Made by a program: the position numbers and the translations under genes. A DNA stretch of 64,000 nucleotides from Chamaelirium japonicum (Eukaryota > Streptophyta > Magnoliopsida > Liliales > Melanthiaceae), in NCBI GenBank assembly GCA_947650365.1, contig OX393550.1, forward strand, positions 66,643,744-66,707,743. Reading direction: 5' to 3'. This document shows positions 1-12,203 of the stretch, piece after piece. The first letter of the stretch is position 1; each line of letters begins with the position of its first letter. Below the pieces are notes generated by a model, which worked only from the letters and a program-made list of their open reading frames with translations, made no database searches and was not told the DNA's origin.

Positions 1-1825
1 TCGGAGCGTAAATTGGTCAAATATGCAATTAGAACCCGCTCGCAAGTCCGAAATACGGAATAAATCCAACTTCGAATTATCGGATGCCGATCCGATGACG
101 ATCGGATCGAATCCAAACCTATTTCATATCCGAAACACGCTAACTTATGATTTTCCAACACTTAGACTCTAAATCGGTGAATCGGAGCATAAATTGGTCA
201 AATATCCAATTAGAACCCGCTCGCAAGTCCGAAATACGGAATAATTCCAAGTTCGAATTATCGGATGCCAAGCTGATGACGATCGGATCGAATCCAAACC
301 TATTTCATATCCGAAACACGCTAACTTATGATTTTCCAACACTTACACTCTAAATCGGTGAATCGGAGCGTAAATTGGTCAAATATCCAATTAGAACCCG
401 CTCGCAAGTCCGAAATACGGTATAATTCCAACTTTGAATTATCGGATGCCGATCCGATGACGATCGGATCAAATCCAAACCTATTTCATATCCGAAACAC
501 GCTAACTTATGATTTTCCAACACTTAGACTCTAAATCGGTGAATCGGAGCGTAAATTGGTCAAATATCCAATTAGAACTCGCTCGCAAGTCCGAAATACG
601 GAATAAATCCAACTTCGAATTATCGGATGCCGATCCGATGACGATCGGATCGAATCCAAACCTATTTCATATCCGAAACACGCTAACTTATGATTTTCCA
701 ACACTTAGACTCTAAATCGGTGAATCGGAGCGTACGTAAATTGGTCAAATATCCAATTAGAACCCGCTCGCAAGTCCGAAATACGGAATAATTCCAAGTT
801 CGAATTATCGGATGCCGAGCCGATGACGATCGGATCGAATCCAAACCTATTTCATATCCGAAACACGCTAACTTATGATTTTCCAACACTTAGACTCTAA
901 ATCGGTGAATCGGAGCGTAAATTGGTCAAATATCCAATTAGAACCCGCTCGCAAGTCCGAAATACGGAATAATTCCAACTTCGAATTACCGGATGCCGAT
1001 CCGATGACGATCGGATCGAATCCAAACCTATTTCATATCCGAAACACGCTAACTTATGATTTTCCAACACTTAGACTCTAAATCGGTGAATCGGAGCGTA
1101 AATTGGTCAAATATCCAATTAGAACCCGCTCGCAAGTCCGAAATACAGAATAATTCCAACTTCGAATTACCGGATGCCGATCCGATGACGATCGGATCGA
1201 ATCCAAACCTATTTCATATCCGAAACACGCTAACTTATGATTTTCCAACACTTAGACTCTAAATCGGTGAATCGGAGCGTAAATTGGTCAAATATCCAAT
1301 TAGAACCCGCTCGCAAGTCCAAAATACGGAATAATTCCAAGTTCGAATTATCGGATGCCGATCCGATGACGATCGGATCGAATCCAAACCTATTTCATAT
1401 CCGAAACACGCTAACTTATGATTTTCCAACACTTAGACTCTAAATCGGTGAATCGGAGCGTAAATTGGTCAAATATCCAATTAGAACCCGCTCGCAAGTC
1501 CGAAATTCGGAATAATTCCATGTTCGAATTATCGAATGCCGATCCGATGACGATCCGATCGAATCCAAACCTAGCTATTTCATATCCGAAACACGCTAAG
1601 TTATGATTTTTTAACATTTAGACAATCGGTGAATCGGAGCGTAAATTGGTCAAATATCCAATTAGAACCCGCTCGCAAGTCCGAAATACGGAATAATTCC
1701 AAGTTCAAATTATCAGATGCCGATAATTCTATGATCGGATCGAATCCAAACCTATTTCAAAACCGAAACACGCTAACTTATCATTTTTTAACGCTTAGAC
1801 TCAGTTATAGATATAAACCATTTTT
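1..1825. repeat. 181-bp satellite array, about ten monomers
   Basis: The segment ATGATTTTCCAACACTTA recurs at about 147, 328, 509, 690, 875, 1056, 1237 and 1418, giving a 181-bp period; one unit is 185 bp because of a 4-bp duplication near 733-736. Units differ mainly by single substitutions. The last two units (about 1560-1825) are clearly more diverged, with small indels, as expected at an array edge. Each unit has a dyad, GATCCGAT-GACG-ATCGGATC, for example at 451-470. The 68-codon open frames in the units are longer than one unit and overlap the next, so I do not read them as genes. The length suits a centromeric or pericentromeric satellite, but that location is inferred. Confidence 0.95.
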
Positions 1826-1853
1826 TTAACAAATACATGTTAATTGCAGGAGC

Positions 1854-1977
1854 AGGGCGGCGTCAGGGGATCGATGAGAGCACCAGCGTTGGTGGTGGGC
1901 GGGCGTGGTTGAGATAGGGCGGTGTCAGGGGATCGATGAGAGCACCGGCGTTGGTGGCGGGCGGGGGTGGTTGAGAT
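1854..1977. repeat. GC-rich 62-bp tandem pair
   Basis: Two near-identical 62-bp units start at 1854 and 1916 and share GGGGATCGATGAGAGCACC. They lie in the transition between the satellite edge and the AT-rich CACTA end. No coding function is visible. Confidence 0.85.
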
Positions 1978-2241
1978 AGGATATGTATCATCTCTCAGTT
2001 CTGGATTGTGTAAATATTATTTTGTAATATATGGTTATTTTTTGTTCTTGTCTATAATTGTCGGCCGGGAACTGTGGTAATATTTGATAATTTGCTGTAA
2101 TTTTTTATCAATTTAGGTAATATTTTAAAATTTGCGGTAATATTTTATAAATTGTGGTAATATTTGATAAATTGTGGTAATATATTGTGGTATTGAATCA
2201 CAGGAATTAAATAACATTATTTAGGTAAATTTATTAAAAAA

Positions 2242-2802
2242 AAAAACATACTTATTACCGATAGAAATTAATTATTCCGTCGGTAATAATATTTTTATTT
2301 TTTTTAAATTATTAATACTTTGCCGACGGCATATAGTATCTGTCGGTAATATATATATTATTACCGACGGGTAATATATATATGCGTCGGTAATATATAT
2401 ATTATTACAGACGGTTATATAAATGTGGTCGGTAATATATATATTATTACCGACGGGCAATATATATATGTGTCGGTAATATATATAGTATTACCGACAG
2501 TATAAACTATACCCATCGGTAAAATGGTTATATATTACCGACGGATTCTTATATTTCGTCGGCAATACTATATTATATTAGTTTTTAATTGATTAAATAT
2601 TACCGATGGCTTTAATATTACCGTCGGTATTAATTATTATTACCGACGGTAATATTTGGTCCGTCGTATTGTTTTCCCCGACGCCTTCTTTCCCGACAGC
2701 CAGCGACGGAAATATCGTCCGTCGCTATAGAATATTACCGACGGAATTTTAATATTACCGACGGATATTGTCCGTCGGTAATAACTGTTTTTTTTTGTAG
2801 TG
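2242..2802. mobile_element. CACTA (En/Spm) transposon end with subterminal repeats
   Basis: The right boundary reads TTTTTTTTGTAGTG, ending at 2802. Its reverse complement, CACTACAAAAAAAA, is the classic CACTA terminus. Inside it, about 20 copies of TACCGACGG / CCGTCGGTA and close variants occur in both orientations, separated by AT-rich spacers; such subterminal arrays are where CACTA transposases bind. No transposase frame is present and no matching left terminus is seen, so this is either a truncated end or part of a non-autonomous copy. The left limit given is simply where the motifs begin. Confidence 0.85.
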
Positions 2803-5240
2803 AGTACGAAGATCCTCACTAACACTGCCAACAAGAAAGCCAAGTCACTTCACCAAATCTTACTAAAAGAAAACCCTGATCCTCTACTATTCACAATTCT
2901 ACTCTCTCTACTAACCTAAACATTATATGAGTCAAGTCTCGTAATTATTAGGACAGAAATGAACCTCCAAATTCTCACATCGTGAATACGAGTTTTGGTT
3001 TCCATTTCTCATTCTAAGCATTACGGATTAGACCAAAATCATGAGTTCTGATCATTAACCCTGCCTTGATAAGGGGCATCATATCCCCCTTATTAGTACC
3101 ACCGAGGGGTGTCCTCCTCGGTAGGGTAACTACCAAAACTCATAGATCCAGAAACTTAAAACGCACTCAATTGTCAGTGCCGATATAAAAGGTATATCAA
3201 TGTATATGAGTTCCCATACACCCATATATAATTTATACTTTTGGTATCGACTCTACAATCATAGCAATGTATACTACACATATGCGCCCATACACATATG
3301 CTTAAGTACACATTCCATAATGATTTGACAAAAGAGATGCCTCAACTAGTACGCCTAACGTGTATCTAATACTAAACTAAAATCCTATAAGATTCATATG
3401 AGACCAACACCTACACTAACCGAACTACCAATACTGCTCAAGGAACTAAAGAACAAATGCCCAAAAAATCTATTCCTCAAGTGGGTCCAAACTAGATAGC
3501 TACACTCTGACAATAGATAGTCATCTCATTGGCTCACTCCAAGACGAAGGGACCGATTCTAAACCAAAACTATTATGTGTTGGCTGAAGAAACTACCTAC
3601 TAGAAAACTAATGGCCAACTAATATCGACTGAGCAGATCGATACCAAGTACTAAATTCTATCCTAAACTAATCATCGAGATAGTTAGACGGAAATCTCAC
3701 AACCATACAAAAATAAGAATAAAGGACCCAAGACAATTAGAGATAACTTAGAAAAAGGACAACTGAGGGAACTAGCACAATCTTAACATTTTGAGAACTA
3801 AAGGCAATTACTCAAAAAAAACTGAAGCAAACAGAAGTTACTAGAATCGAATAATAATTAGAAACAAAGCGAGGTGAATCAGCAGAATAATAATTATTCT
3901 TAAGAGTCCAACTGATAAGGCATTCCCAAATTTTATAAACATAGGCAGTCCTCTTGACATCGTCGCTAACATCTTTATAGCTCAATTACCTCAATTCTAT
4001 CTTAACGTCACTGTCATCTAGCCAGTGCGCTCTCTCCCACGAGTTCCAATAAGAACTACGAAACCACCCGCCAAAGCCTCCGAAGAGTCAGTGCAAGGCC
4101 ACAGTATGTCCTCTACCGGACAATCATCATCCACCGCCAAAGTTCCCTAGGAACAATGCGTACTCTTTCGCAAGAGTCACTATCAAGGTATCCCGTAATC
4201 TACTAACCAAGGGAATTCAAATTATCACCTGAGATTTTCATCTCTTGGTGTACTCCTTGAAACCATTATTCCCAAGAGTCATCATCAGTACTCATAGGAT
4301 CCATAAAAAAAAACACACAAGCTCTACACCAAGCTAAATATAACCCACGATACACTAGAGAGATCTAACAAGAAAACTAATTTAATTATTACACCTATAT
4401 CGAGATAATGGACAATCCTAAAAACACTAACTAGGTCTCTAGTACCAATGGTCAACAAGAATCAAGGAATCCTAAAACACTAACTAAGTCTTTAAATACT
4501 AAGGGTCAACAAAGATCAAGGAATCATAAAACACCGACTAGGTTTCTAGCGCTTAGGGTCAACAAAAAAAAAAAAAAAAACAAAACCAACAAAAGAGCAA
4601 CCTCACAACCATGCCAGATAAACCATCAAGGATATACATCCTTCCAGATATATTCAAATACATCCATTCCAAAACCAATCAACCAAATCACTAACTGGAG
4701 TTGAATCTCTAGTCCTTGGTTAGCTCCTTACCACTAGAAAGTCTAAAAGAATCCATATTAGGAGACTCCCAACCTATACTCTGATATAGACTCAAACACT
4801 ATGCTTCTGCCTAGAGATCAAGAAACACTACCCTTGGTTAAGATGTTCCACGTGGCTCCTTCTTAAAAATTATCACCCGAGTTGCAACGACTAACTCTAA
4901 ACCTAAACATTATGTCACATCAGAGTTCTAATACAATCATACGCATACGATATATAGATTGATTCACGATTCTCGATCAATCAAAAACTCAATCATAGAC
5001 AGTTCTTAGTTACAGATCAATTCCTCAAACAAAACCAGTTCTCCAAGTATGATTAACCCTAGGTCCTTATCCTTAGAAATACTCGCTATACCACCACTAG
5101 CTACTACTAGAATTCTATCGACTCACTATCTATACAATCTCTAGAAAACATTCTAACACCACTAGAGTCTAAACTTTCCGAAGAAAGAATCGCAAGACAC
5201 GAACCACATCCTAACAAAACCCCTAGGAACATATCCCTAA
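2803..5240 (-). mobile_element. Degenerate internal/leader region of an LTR retrotransposon
   Basis: This 2.4-kb stretch lies directly downstream (on the minus strand) of the primer-binding site at 5241-5252, so it should be the leader and start of gag of that element. No frame of useful length and no recognisable Gag motif survives. An A-run at 4566-4580 is the only low-complexity tract. The left side is cut by the CACTA end at 2802. Assignment rests on position beside the primer site, not on homology. Confidence 0.5.
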
Positions 5241-5252
5241 GCTCTGATACCA
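5241..5252 (-). other. Primer-binding site (initiator tRNA-Met type)
   Basis: On the minus strand this reads TGGTATCAGAGC, the standard plant retrotransposon primer-binding site complementary to the 3' end of initiator tRNA-Met. Two bases (GC) separate it from the LTR end at 5255. This fixes the element on the minus strand, with its 5' LTR to the right. Confidence 0.9.
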
Positions 5253-8200
5253 GCTGTCACGCCCCAAAAATCTGAAGACCGATCCCTGGGGTGTGAGGTG
5301 AGAAAAAGAAGAGGGTTTTGGGTCTGGTCAATTGATTACACCAATTTGGGTTCTCACAGGGCTTCTTCGCTCTCTAATATGAAAAACAAGAAGGAGGGAG
5401 AAACAAGAGGGGAATCTTTTAAATTTGATTTTTCGAAAAACATTTTTATTAAAAAGCAAAGAAAGAGAAATCATCAACAGAGAGAAGATATTATCTAGTC
5501 AAGCTCAACCTTCAAAAGTCATATCCTCTCAGTATGAGTGACCTGTCGGTGCCACTACATACTGACAGGAGTCTATCTGAGGGAGCACGAGACTCAAGCC
5601 TCATACGGCTATCCAAGTGGTCTCATCCACGTCCTAACACTCAGGTGCACCAGTATAGGGTTCCTATCTACAGGGTTAATCAATTTAGTCATTTATATGC
5701 ACTTATATTTTTATCATGATCTATCCTAGGCTTGGGGCCTTGAGGAGAGGCCTACCCAAAAGAATTCAGCTGGAACCATTGCAACTACGACCATAGAATA
5801 CTAACTAACCGATAAGAACTCTTATTCCAATACAATTACAATGTCTGAAGAGAAAAGACTACAAGATTGACATACTAAAACATACTAAGCCGAAAGGTAA
5901 CACTGTAACTCTAACTCCGTCTCTGGGCTCCTACTGCTACTCCTGAGCCTCCGGACCTGCAACTGAGCCTACTCGTGGGAAAGAGTAGCCCCCAATAGGA
6001 AATTGGGAGATTAGCCAAATTAATGGCTAGTGACATCCTAATAGTCTATAATAATATGAGACGACCAATTATAATAAATTAAGATATAATCTAGCAGTTC
6101 TAGTATGATCAATGTTTGTAGAATGAAACCTAAACCTATCAATAGTCTATATTCATATGCAATTCCTACTGTCACTAAGTTATCTAACATAAAGTCCATT
6201 CAATGTTTTACAACATTAAAGAATAAATTAAATAAGACATTCATCTAAAGTCACAAGATCATCATGGAAACAGTCATACAATTCTAAATTCATATAACGA
6301 TAAAACACACACTATCAAAATGTGAACCCCGGATATTTTGTTCATCCTGCCCCCGGTCGGGCATTACTATAGGGCCTTTTATTTCGATATAGAGGGCCAA
6401 CTCTCTCACCGTGCATCCACCAACACCATGCACTAGTCACCAAGATGATCATAAGGGGTTTTCCGTCTTTCACGGTGGAGCTCTACCGCCCAACTTGCTT
6501 TACTATGGGGACTTCAACTCCCCGGGACAGGGTTGCTAGGCCAATCCCTACTCGAGGGCACCACCTATTGGCTTTACCACAACCCTTGCCCGTGACCCCT
6601 AACCTACTTAACTTCGGCTGTACGCGCAGGGTGGTTCACGGCCCTTGCGCGCACGGGGTCCCTACCTCCTAACCAGGTAGATTCTTACATAACATCTTTC
6701 AACATATATACTGAAGCTACAAAAGGTATATTTAATGCTTAACAATTTCCAATAATTTACCCCTGGTCCCGTACTGCTCTCGCAACCCATGCGACCTAAT
6801 AAATAAATAAAGTAAGATACTCATCCCGATGACCCGTGTGCTAGGGTCGCCATACTCCTCTCAGGAGGGTGGGCTCCGATAATTACTAATTATTCAATTT
6901 ATTGTTTAATTTAAGGGAATCCTAATTACGGTGTCCATACAATCAAAAGCAATCATTATTATTATTACTTTATTAATATTTTAAGCATGCGTCGCCGGAC
7001 TCGCGACTCCGCATGCAAGGCGGGGTCCACTTGACCACATGCGACGATGCCCGGCGGGGCCCGCATGCAGTGTCCTGGACACCTACCCTTAGTCATTCTC
7101 ATTTCCCACCATTAAAGACCACGCAAGGGTAGTAGATGTCATATGGTTGTCGATCGCACAAAACTCCGGCTAGTTGCCTCTGATCCGCCTCCGTTGGATC
7201 ACCACGATCACAGTCTGATAACATGCACATCTCTATATCACAATGCTATCGATTAAAACATAAGAGTCAACGACGAGGGTTCTATGCCAAGGATAGTCGG
7301 GCACCCTCGATAGGGGACCAACATTGAGTCGACAGTACGCAAATCCGTGCGACTGAAGAAGTCAAACCTAAACAATACTAGGTCAAACAAGTAATTAGAA
7401 GTTAAACCTACTTATTGAATCGGGCTCGAAGAACCCGTTCCGATGGTTCCAGTTTCGCTGGAATCCGACTTCGGTCGGATGGTTTCGGGTCAAACCACGT
7501 AGAACCGGTGAAACCGATCGCATGGTTGGTTCACTAGGGTAGAAGAGGTTATAGGGTTATATTCTGGGTTTAATAGGTGGGACTCAAAGTTCTGAGCACA
7601 ATGCCGCTGGTTTCGTCCGAATCCGAGTTCGGACGATGAAACGGCGGTCAAACCATGGTACCGCGATAATATCGGGTCCAAGGATAAAAAAGGGTATTAA
7701 ACAGTATAAATACTATTCTAGACTATGACCAACAGGTAGTATTTTCCGAGCCGATCGAAATGGCGCTGGTTTCGTCCAATTCCGAGTTCGGACGGAGAAA
7801 TGGCAGTCGAACCAAAATCGACTAGTTCACGGGTCTGGTTCAAGTGAACCAGACCGGTTCACTAAGTGGGTCGGGTCAGGTATGCAGGGTCGGGTCGGGT
7901 ATGCAGTGGAAGGTCGGGTCGGGTTCAGGGCTAAACGGATCGGGTTCAGGGTTTAATTAAAAACCTGAAATTACCGATCTACCCCCCCCCCCCCTCTCCT
8001 TCTTCTCCACGAGACCAGCCCGAGGGGCTGGTTCCTGTGCGCCGGCGGCCGACGGGAAGGGCGGCCTGGAGCGCCGGCGAGCGCTCGGCCGGCCTCTCCC
8101 GCACCACCCCCACGGAGGAGGCACGGTGGGAGGCGGCCGGAGCGGCCGTCGGTGCCCGAGATCGAGCTCGGCCGGAGGGGGCTCGCGCGGGGTTGCGGCC

Positions 8201-8394
8201 GGACCGGATGTCGGTGGTCGCCGGGGAGGGGTTCGGTGCGGCGACAGTGTCCGCCCGTGCGGGCCGCGACAAGAGAGGAGGAAGGGGGTCGCGGAGGAGA
8301 AGGGAGGAGGAGGGGCTGACCTGGGGGTGTAGGTGCGCTCGCCGGTGCTCCGACGAGGGGCGGGTCGGGGTGTTCCGATCCTCTCCCTCCATCT

Positions 8395-8590
8395 CTTCTT
8401 CTTCTTTCTCTCTGTCTCCCGTTCTCTCTCTTCGTCTCCCGTCCTCTCTCTCTCTCTCTCTCTCTATTTCTCCCGTTCTCTCTCTCTTCCTCTCTCTCTA
8501 TTTCTCTCACGTTCTCTCTCTCTCTCTCTCTACTACGTCCTTCTCTCTCTCTCTCCCGTTCTCTCTCTATTTCTCTCCCTCTCTCTCGGT
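8395..8590. repeat. (TC)n-rich microsatellite
   Basis: A pyrimidine tract of TCTC runs interrupted by CCCGT and ATT, inside the long LTR. On the minus strand it is a (GA)n tract just downstream of a TATA-like motif, the position of a transcript leader. Confidence 0.9.
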
Positions 8591-8601
8591 TCATATATAA
8601 A
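8591..8601 (-). promoter_or_regulatory. TATA-like motif of the long LTR
   Basis: The minus strand reads TTTATATATGA followed at once by the (GA)n tract and a GC-rich stretch. Its place inside the LTR and its direction towards the primer site suit an LTR promoter. Assigned by pattern only. Confidence 0.4.
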
Positions 8602-9423
8602 GGGGGGGGGGAGCTGTTGTGATAGGGGTTGGGGATAGGGTCGGTTAAGGCGAAGGGATAAGGAAAGAAAGATAGGGATCGGTACATCATCCCAATCCTG
8701 TCCGATAATTCCCATCCGAATTTTGGATTCTAAATCACTGGGGAGGGAGGTCAGGAGAGCTTAAATTATGCTAGGAGACCGGGAGGTAGGTTCTAGGGCT
8801 AGTCGGGCTCAGTCCCGAGCCCTGAACCGGGCTCGGTTGGAATCCGGGTACGATTCATCCATCAACCGGGATGAAAAGAATAATCACTTGTAACTATCAA
8901 ACCGGAAGTCAAAATAAGGCCCGAGAGGATTTGTTGGAAAGGTCTTGTCAACGCAAACACGTTAGCGCTTGGTACATAATTTTCTGACTTCTAGATCTCC
9001 CAAAAAGAAGGAAAGACTCCAAAACTTAAAATAGCAATAACTATTTACCCGGATATCGGATCGACCCTAACTCAGGCTCATTGGAAGGCTCTCTCAGAGC
9101 CTCATCTAACGTATCTTGTTTCGTTATGATCTGATCACCCGATCCCTTGCAAGAAATAAAACAGCTACAGCTATCGACCAATTATCGCTTTTCTAGGGTT
9201 TACCTGTCGGGCTGCCGAAACTGGCTGCGCATACACATGATCGTTGCACGGAACGCACCATCGTGACATGCTCGAAGTTACGGAGAATGTGAACGTAAAA
9301 CATCTCATAGGTTTACGATCCATTTATTGGAAAAAAGCCCAAAGAAAAAGTCTGGCTGTAAAAAGACGAAACTAGCCATGGGGGATTTCTATTATTCTCA
9401 AATCTAACACCATAGGTGTTACA

Positions 9424-9813
9424 GGGTCGCTGCCTTGGCTTTCCCTTTTAGCTCTCTGCCGCAACAACTGACCTACCAAAGAAACCAGGGATGCACTTCA
9501 TGGTGTCCTTTTTCTTCCCCAGTATTGAAACCTTCTAAAGCTCTTAGTTTTGTATGTTTGGTAGCCTGGAAAGGCAGGGATTCCCCCACAGGAGATTATA
9601 AATCTCTGAAAACAAAGATTCCTCCAGGAGATTTTGATTCTCTTTTCTCCCATTTGGATGGCTGAGGATTTTCTGAAGTAAAGAATTCTCTTTTTTTTTC
9701 CCTCTTGGCAATCAAGAAATAATGATATCATAGGAATTCTCTGGTGGAACATTTTAGAACACCTAGTATTACTAGTGGAAACAAATCCCTCTTCCTATGA
9801 GATTTGCTTCCCC
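9424..9813. other. Unassigned DNA between LTR and module A
   Basis: About 390 bp with no recognisable gene or terminal repeat. It has a local repeat of AGATT/AGGAGATT words (around 9590-9640) and pyrimidine runs. I cannot assign it to a family. Confidence 0.4.
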
Positions 9814-10036
9814 TCATAGGATTTGAACACCGCATCCTCCTCGTGGGATCCACACACACACACGCTTGCGGTGTGTCGGTTGCATGGTTTCCACCCACCA
9901 GAGAAGACTTCCGTATGGCTGCTTTGGAAGGTGGACGTCATGCATATTTTATTTGATAAGATTCCCTTTCTAAGATTTGTTAATTGAGAAATAAAGTGGT
10001 CGTTATCAGGGCTCAGCTAGACTCAGAAGTCACCAC
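9814..10036 (+). repeat. Module A copy 1, left part
   Basis: From CATAGGATTTGAACACCGCAT onward this matches 42130-42348 and 54675-54877, including GCGGTGTGTCGGTTG and ATTGAGAAATAAAG. The rest of this copy resumes after the Tat element and MITE, at 27317. It is non-coding. The shared MITE and LINE insertion points show that the three copies come from one ancestral segment. Confidence 0.85.
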
Positions 10037-10060
10037 TGGGGCTGCTAATTCTGGAATCTG
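10037..10060 (+). mobile_element. hAT-type MITE (family 1), left fragment
   Basis: The first 24 bp of a roughly 480-bp MITE, interrupted by the Tat element. It follows GTCACCAC (10029-10036), the 8-bp target duplication seen around the same MITE in the other module A copies. The final ATCTG (10056-10060) is the 5-bp duplication made by the Tat insertion. The MITE continues at 26862. Confidence 0.85.
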
Positions 10061-10816
10061 TGTGGGCGCGGAAAAAGATTCGGGTCGTCTTTATTGCGGA
10101 TCACACGAGATTACAAATTTTTGATCAGGAGATTGTGGGAGAGATCCTCTGGAGGGTCCCTTTGATCCGCGTCTCCACGTGGTATTCGTGCGAGAGCTCT
10201 GAAGGGGTTGCCCAGGACAGAGGTCGTTACAGGGTGAGGGTTTTTGAGAGGCTAAGGAGTTTCCGCCGTTGATTTTGTCCCGTCCGTGCTTCGCTCTTTC
10301 TCGGCTTGGGAGGCTTTGGGCTTCGTTCCTCGGTCTTTGTGTCTTCCTCGATCCTTGCTCGACCTTGGCGTCCTTGATCGTCGGTTCGCGGCATCGATCG
10401 TGTTTTTGGCGTCAGCTTTGGCTTTAGCTTTCGGCTTTGGCGTAGCTTTGGCGTGGCTCGGGCTTTTGCTTTGCTTTGGCGCTTGCGCTTGAACGTAGAC
10501 GGGTAGAGACTTGCGATGCTTTAGTTCTTCCGGACTTTGCGTCGTATCGGCTAGAACGTGCGGTGCTTTGCTCGTGACCGTCGTAGTTGCTTGGCTTTGG
10601 CACGTGCGTTGCTTTAGCGCGGGCTTTACCGGTGCGTCTGCTTTGGCTTCTGGCGTTGGCTTTGACTTTAGCTTTGACTCGATCTTCTTCTAGAATGGTG
10701 ATGCTTCTTCAAGGCTTCTTTATTCTTCCGGCTTCCTCGACGGTTGTGGCGTCGGTTGGCTTCTTCTCCGGGCGTATTTGGCTTGATCGGAGTTGAAAGC
10801 TTCTTGCGGAGATGGT

Positions 10817-11012
10817 GGGTGTAGCACCTATCTCCGTGCGACGGTTGTAGCGTCGGCTTTTCTTGATGAAGACGGCGGGGGTAGCACCGATCTCCGCACG
10901 ACGGTTGTAGCGTCGACTTTTGTTGATGAAGACGGCGGGTGTAGCACCGGCTTCGGCACGACGGTTGTAGCGTCGGCTTTTGTTGACGAAGACGGCAGGG
11001 ATAGCACCGGCT
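10817..11012. repeat. 60-bp tandem repeat in LTR, about 3.3 units
   Basis: Units contain CGACGGTTGTAGCGTCGGCT followed by TTTGTTGATGAAGACGGCGG. Because 60 is divisible by three, frames stay open through it on both strands, which explains the repetitive peptides predicted here. Confidence 0.9.
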
Positions 11013-11390
11013 TCAGGCTTTCTTCTCCCGGCTTTCTTCTTCGTGCAAGGAGTTGATGCCTTTGTTGAAGACGATGGGTGTTGTCGGCTTCGATCTTCTT
11101 CTCCGGCCTTTGCTTATGGCGTCTTCGGAGCTGATGAAGATCGTTGGAGCAGTCGGGGTGATGACGACTCCGGGTCTTCTTCTCCAAGCTTTCTTCTTCG
11201 TGCGAGAAGTCGAAGCTTTGATCTTCGAGTGCAAGGTCTTCACGTTGATGAGGACTTGAAGGGCCAAGGATTCCCGTAGGATGTGCTTGCCGTGCCTCGT
11301 GAAGCCTTCGGTCTTCGAGCGTTGGAGCTTCTCTTGCGGAGCTCTTTCGTCTTCGGCTTTCGAACCCTTTGTGCCTTCCCCCACCCCCTC

Positions 11391-11398
11391 TATTTATA
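11391..11398 (-). promoter_or_regulatory. TATA box of the Tat 3' LTR
   Basis: The minus strand reads GCCTATAAATAGAGGG. The same motif sits at the matching place in all related LTRs here (26051-26058, 33109-33116, 36418-36425, 39505-39512), which supports it as the core promoter at the U3/R boundary. Confidence 0.7.
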
Positions 11399-12190
11399 GG
11401 CAAAGGGGAGCGGTTGGGGGAGATAAATCTGAAATCTTTTTGTTTCATCCGATATCTCCCCCCATAACCATCAAGATATTGTTCCTTTATCCAAGGAAAC
11501 AAACCCGATCCCCTCCTTTTTAGTTGGGGTGGTTATGGGCTAGATGTGACTCGATCTTTAAAGGTCGAGTTGTTATTTTTTGTTGCACTTTTGGATCGGA
11601 TGGCGACACAACGTCATCTTTTCCGTTGGATTGAGGGATCGTCGCGGATCTACGGCTGCGTAGACGTCCACGCCACCTCCCCCCGCATCACGGCGGTTTT
11701 TTATTTCTTTTTTATTTCTTTTCTTTTCTTTTTCTTTTCTTTTTCTTTTTCTTTTGCTTTTCTTTTTCTTTTTTTGGCCGGCCCCACCTCTCCATGAGGA
11801 GGGGGGCACGGTTTTCAAGAGGGGGGGCCGGTGGGCCCCCCCTCTTTGTGTTCGAGTCGCGGGTCCGGTAGGACCCATTTGCTTCGAATTGGGCCATGGT
11901 GTCGGATTGAGCTTGCACGCGGGCCGAGTGTGCATGCGGGCCATTTGTGCGCGGGTCCAATTCCGCATGCGGGCCGTTGTGTATGGGCCAAGTTTCGCAT
12001 GTGGGCCGTAGTGTGTGGGCCGAGGTTCGCATGTGGGCCGTTGTGCGTGTGCCAGATTTTCGCATGTGGGCCGTTGTGTGCGGGCCCAAGTTGCATGGGC
12101 GAGTCGGGTTCGACCCGAAGGCCGTTGGGTGCGGGCCTATTTTTCGTGTACAAATCGGGTTCGACCCGTGGGCTAATTTCGATGCCCACA

Positions 12191-12203
12191 AGTGCCCCCT
12201 CAA
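12191..12203 (-). other. Polypurine tract of the Tat element
   Basis: On the minus strand TTGAGGGGGCACT directly precedes the LTR start TGTGGGC. A purine-rich tract at this place primes plus-strand synthesis in LTR retrotransposons. Confidence 0.75.

Larger units (their letters stand above)
5255..9423 (-). repeat. Long 5' LTR of a minus-strand retrotransposon
   Basis: The block begins TGTCACGCC next to the primer site and ends GGTGTTACA; the reverse complement of the end is TGTAACACC, so the termini are a 9-bp imperfect TG...CA inverted repeat. The 4.17-kb length is large but known for some plant gypsy lineages; a nested insertion is not excluded. In the minus-strand direction it holds a TATA-like motif (8591-8601), a (GA)n tract and a GC-rich segment (about 8040-8370), then about 2.7 kb to the U5 end. 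The long open frames over the GC-rich/(GA)n part (7971-8690 and opposite) are low-complexity Arg-Glu or Arg-Gly-Pro and not credible genes. The partner LTR is not in the window. Confidence 0.75.
10061..12190 (-). repeat. 3' LTR of the Tat element
   Basis: Begins TGTGGGCGCGG and ends GATGCCCACA, giving a 7-bp terminal inverted repeat. In element orientation U3 is at the right (12190) and U5 ends at 10061. It carries the TATA box at 11391-11398, a pyrimidine-rich tract near 11700-11775, and 60-bp tandem repeats at 10817-11012. All long frames here are shadows of repeats; most reappear in the partner LTR. Confidence 0.95.

Noticed and set aside
147..1829. Row of 68-codon frames in the satellite
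   Set aside because: Each is longer than the 181-bp unit and overlaps the next; they arise from low stop density in the repeat and have no domain or start context.
7971..8690. 239-codon minus-strand frame and 187-codon plus-strand frame
   Set aside because: Composition is microsatellite-derived (Arg-Glu repeats) plus GC-rich low complexity, and frames are open on both strands.
10806..11012. Regular repeats as a CRISPR array
   Set aside because: Units are contiguous 60-bp tandem repeats without unique spacers, in a plant LTR.
10793..11502. Frames of 87-224 codons in the Tat LTRs, also at 25453-26162
   Set aside because: They follow the 60-bp repeat and the LTR sequence; open on both strands and present in both LTRs.
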